Shown here: in pieces, positions 53,479 through 64,000 of the stretch | Numbering within the stretch: the stretch's first letter is position 1 | Layout: the number at the start of each line of letters is the position of its first letter | DNA from: Clavelina lepadiformis | Lineage: Eukaryota > Chordata > Ascidiacea > Aplousobranchia > Clavelinidae | Direction: 5' to 3' | DNA: 64,000 nucleotides | Assembly: GCF_947623445.1 (NCBI RefSeq) | Contig: NC_135245.1 | Location: 18,049,501 to 18,113,500, forward strand | Notes under the pieces: model-generated | What the model saw: the letters and a program-made list of their open reading frames with translations, nothing else | Told to the model about the DNA's origin: nothing | Databases searched by the model: none | Made by a program: the position numbers and the translations under genes

Positions 53479-53808
53479 ATGGCCTGTATAATTCCAAAAA
53501 CTGATCAGAGCAACAAGTTCGCGAATAGATCCTACCTACAGACTTGCGGTAAGTATTCAGCCTACAGCAAGAATATGGTTTTACTCCTTATATTTTGCTC
53601 CAAAATTTGTAATTTTGTTTCCATGCTTCAATTTTTTTTTAAATTAAACGATTTCCCGAAGTCCATGCCACGGACTCATGCAGGTAATGCCGCACCAGTC
53701 ATGACTCGTAAGTTAGCAAAATCCTCACCCCGTCTGATTCAAGTACAAGTTATCACAAAAGTAGAAGTCAACACCAGGGTTGATTACTTGATTTGGCGCA
53801 CAAAGTGA
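53479..53808 (+). CDS. Tiny two-exon orphan gene, divergent from DENR
   Basis: Exon 1 (53479-53548) ends at a strong GTAAGT donor. Exon 2 (53684-53808) follows ACTCATGCAG, and the join keeps frame, giving 64 residues. The 135-base intron is a multiple of three and has no in-frame stop, so retention would give 109 residues. An AATAAA lies at 53822, just past the stop. The product is basic, starts MACIIPKTDQSNKFANRSYL and ends TRVDYLIWRTK; I do not recognise it. It starts 183 bases from the DENR ATG on the opposite strand, so the two may share a promoter. Confidence 0.4.
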   Translation: MACIIPKTDQSNKFANRSYLQTCGKYSAYSKNMVLLLIFCSKICNFVSMLQFFFKLNDFPKSMPRTHAGNAAPVMTRKLAKSSPRLIQVQVITKVEVNTRVDYLIWRTK

Positions 53809-56004
53809 ATTGGCGAAAAAGAATAAAATGTAAATGCGTGTAAATGCAATTGTAAAATGCGTGTTTTATTTGTGCTTGTGCACTATCTAAGTAACCTGTG
53901 TAACTGATGGGTACAGTATATTCAACGTACATTATGCTAAAAATGTGCATTATATGCACATATGACATAACATAGCGCGCACCGAGCACATATACTGTAT
54001 TTCCATGTCCACTTTTCAGACGCTACAACACTAAAAATTGTCTAGTCTAGGGCTTCTCAAACTTTTTGGTTCTGCGGCCACATTTTAGGAAAAAAATTCT
54101 ATGGGACCTCTTGAGGGGTAGTCTACACGTTATTAATGTTAAAACAATAAACGTTCAATTAAAAATCTCAAGTGGTATTGTTGTCTCTGGCAAAATCTTA
54201 CAAGTGCACACGATCCACCGAAATAGAGTAATTGTAGCCTACAATAATAAAAAAATCTCGTAATGGAAACAGTAAAGCAAATAAAAAAATTAAAAAAAAA
54301 TTAAATTTGTTTCAAGACCTGAAATTTACATTTTGCAACCCCAAACAGGGTCGCGACCCACAGTTTGGGAAGCCCTGGATAGTCAATTGCGACGTCGACA
54401 CTTGTGCATCTGAACTCGTGGGAAACTAGGCATTCAAAAATGTTGGACGTCAGTAACGGTTCGAAACTACTGGTGTAGACCAGAGATTAAGGTTCGATTT
54501 GATGTTTTCGACTCGTAGGTTATATTTGTGGGCCTATGTGTAGCTGTTCTGTTTTTATTATAACACAACGGTTCAGTTAAAAGTAAGTCAATCAGTTTAT
54601 TGGCTGAACTCATGCTTTAGTGACTTAAATAGGCGATCTAGGCTAGCCTAGCTGGTTTTTATTTACTGGTTTATCTTGTCAGAAAATTTTTTTTGATTAG
54701 GTGAAAATGTCTAAAAAAGAAATGATCGTGGTTCTGAATCTGAAGTAGCCTACTCGGTGTAAAGTTTAAATGGCTCTTTCACATATGAAGTTGTGTGCAT
54801 TCTGCCTTGAGGAAGATGTTATTCTGAAAACCAAAAATGAAAAAAAGGCCAAAGAAAAATTGAAACAGGTGTATTCAACAATGAAATGAATTAAATATAA
54901 CCTAGCAGTAGGAGAGACTGGTGCTAAAAGTTACCACCCCAGTGGGTAAATTGTAACTTTCTTTATAACTTCTTTGGAACAAAACTTCTGCAGCAGCCAG
55001 TGTTAGCGTTTATTTTCTTGCAAATATTTTGCAAGGAACTGCAATTCTCTAATGGTTACTAAGAATTTAAGAGCATATTTTGTTTCTTTAAGAAACGTGA
55101 ATTTTTGAAAAATTATTTTTTGTCGTCTAAATGTTGGCAAGGCAGAGTGAAAAAATCTTTTAAAATAACTAACAAAATGCAATTCTTACAGTACTACAGT
55201 CTGTCGAATGTTAAAATACTTATCTATATAGGCCTATCCTGTGAAATATCATACAATAAATCTTTTGAAGGAAAGTGTATTGAACAAGTGCATTAGTGCT
55301 TTCAGTGCCACATAAGTCATATAACTGAATATCAATCGATCAAATTTCAAAAGAGGAGCATCTTTGTTTTCAGTGAAAAAAACACTTGCAAATTAAGCAC
55401 ACTGCAGTTACACTTTAAGCAAGTTTGCATACAATAGTAAATTAAACGTTATCGTAATTAACATAATATCAGCTGCAACCAACAGTATTCTTTCTTATGA
55501 AAGCAATCATAAACAAATATAAAATCAGATGGCACCTCGTACATAAAATATTTATAACCTTCACAAAATTAGAAATGCTTCATTAGAGATAGATTGCAAT
55601 ATTGCAATTAGAGATAGCTAACTACTTAAGCTACGTGTTTAGTATCACGTTACAATTAAAGACATTTATTACATATAAGCATCATAATCTACATATAAGC
55701 AAAGTTGACGATTTATATGAAAGATTATAAAATGTATTGCAATCAGGTATTATCTCATTAACAATTCTACGCTTCCGATACAGACCTATGAATTCTTTGC
55801 TATAACCATTGTAATTAAAGGAGTTGACCAATTATATGAGGGGTTCAAAAAACATATTGTAGGGAAAATAAGATTAATAATAATAATGTTAATAATTTAA
55901 AAATACTTATTTCAAATGTATGGTAACGTATAGTATATTGACTTTCAAATGGAAGTGATATAACTTATTGTTGTCCTTGTATTTGCCCAGAATTGTTCTT
56001 AATT
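53809..56004. other. Intergenic, tiny orphan and mosaic protease
   Basis: Contains a hAT-type MITE (54048-54377). At 54771 an ATG opens MALSHMKLCAFCLEEDVIL and runs 34 codons to a possible GTGTAT donor; it looks protein-like but no partner exon was found. The right end holds the 3' flank of the mosaic protease gene. Otherwise AT-rich without features. Confidence 0.4.
54048..54377. mobile_element. hAT-type MITE (TAGGGCTTCTCAAAC ends)
   Basis: Left end TAGGGCTTCTCAAAC and right end GTTTGGGAAGCCCTG are inverted repeats with one mismatch. The flanks share only tagtc, so the target duplication is decayed and the copy is older than the others. About 330 bases, non-coding; a 65-codon frame inside is not called. 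Confidence 0.7.
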
Positions 56005-63990
<7,986 letters not shown>

Positions 63991-64000
63991 CTAGTTTCAA

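Overview
The window looks like genomic DNA of an ascidian tunicate, most likely a solitary Ciona-like species. It is AT-rich and its introns are short. It carries a connexin gene, a family known from vertebrates and tunicates but not from amphioxus or echinoderms. It also has an operon-like gene pair of the kind ascidians resolve by spliced-leader trans-splicing. This is inference from gene content; no species-diagnostic sequence was found. No virus-like element or CRISPR array was seen. The mobile DNA consists of short non-autonomous hAT-type elements.

Layout. 1-6 kb, minus strand: a tandem cluster of NXPE-family genes (neurexophilin-like plus PC-esterase domains): a copy cut by the left edge, a 5'-truncated chimeric copy, and a nearly full copy with one frameshift. 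7-10.2 kb, plus strand: two multi-exon orphan genes; a hAT element rich in TGACCT half-sites sits just 5' of the second. 11.7-14.0 kb, minus: a complete five-exon connexin. 14-25.4 kb: gene-poor, with hAT elements, degenerate repeats and a few weak small-ORF or exon candidates. 25.4-40.4 kb, minus: a complete 31-exon MADD/Rab3-GEP gene of about 1324 codons. 43.5-46.1 kb, plus: a small predicted mitochondrial membrane protein followed 149 bases later by METAP1D. 46.9-51.1 kb, plus: complete 11-exon ALDH7A1 (antiquitin). 51.2-53.3 kb, minus: complete five-exon DENR, convergent with ALDH7A1. 53.5-53.8 kb, plus: a tiny two-exon orphan divergent from DENR. 56.0-64.0 kb, minus: the 3' part of a large mosaic membrane protein with two trypsin domains, CUB, LDLa, a Thr/Pro mucin segment, a SEA-like domain, two EGF modules and a transmembrane helix. 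Its 5' end lies beyond the right edge.

Gene models were built by hand from splice sites, codon phase and family knowledge. MADD, ALDH7A1, METAP1D, DENR, the connexin and the visible part of the mosaic protease each give a continuous reading frame whose exon lengths sum to a multiple of three, which strongly supports them. The conserved genes are unrelated housekeeping or signalling loci: Rab GEF, mitochondrial N-terminal Met removal, lysine catabolism and translation re-initiation. The NXPE and protease loci are tandemly duplicating and changing fast. Exon coordinates may be off by a base or two.
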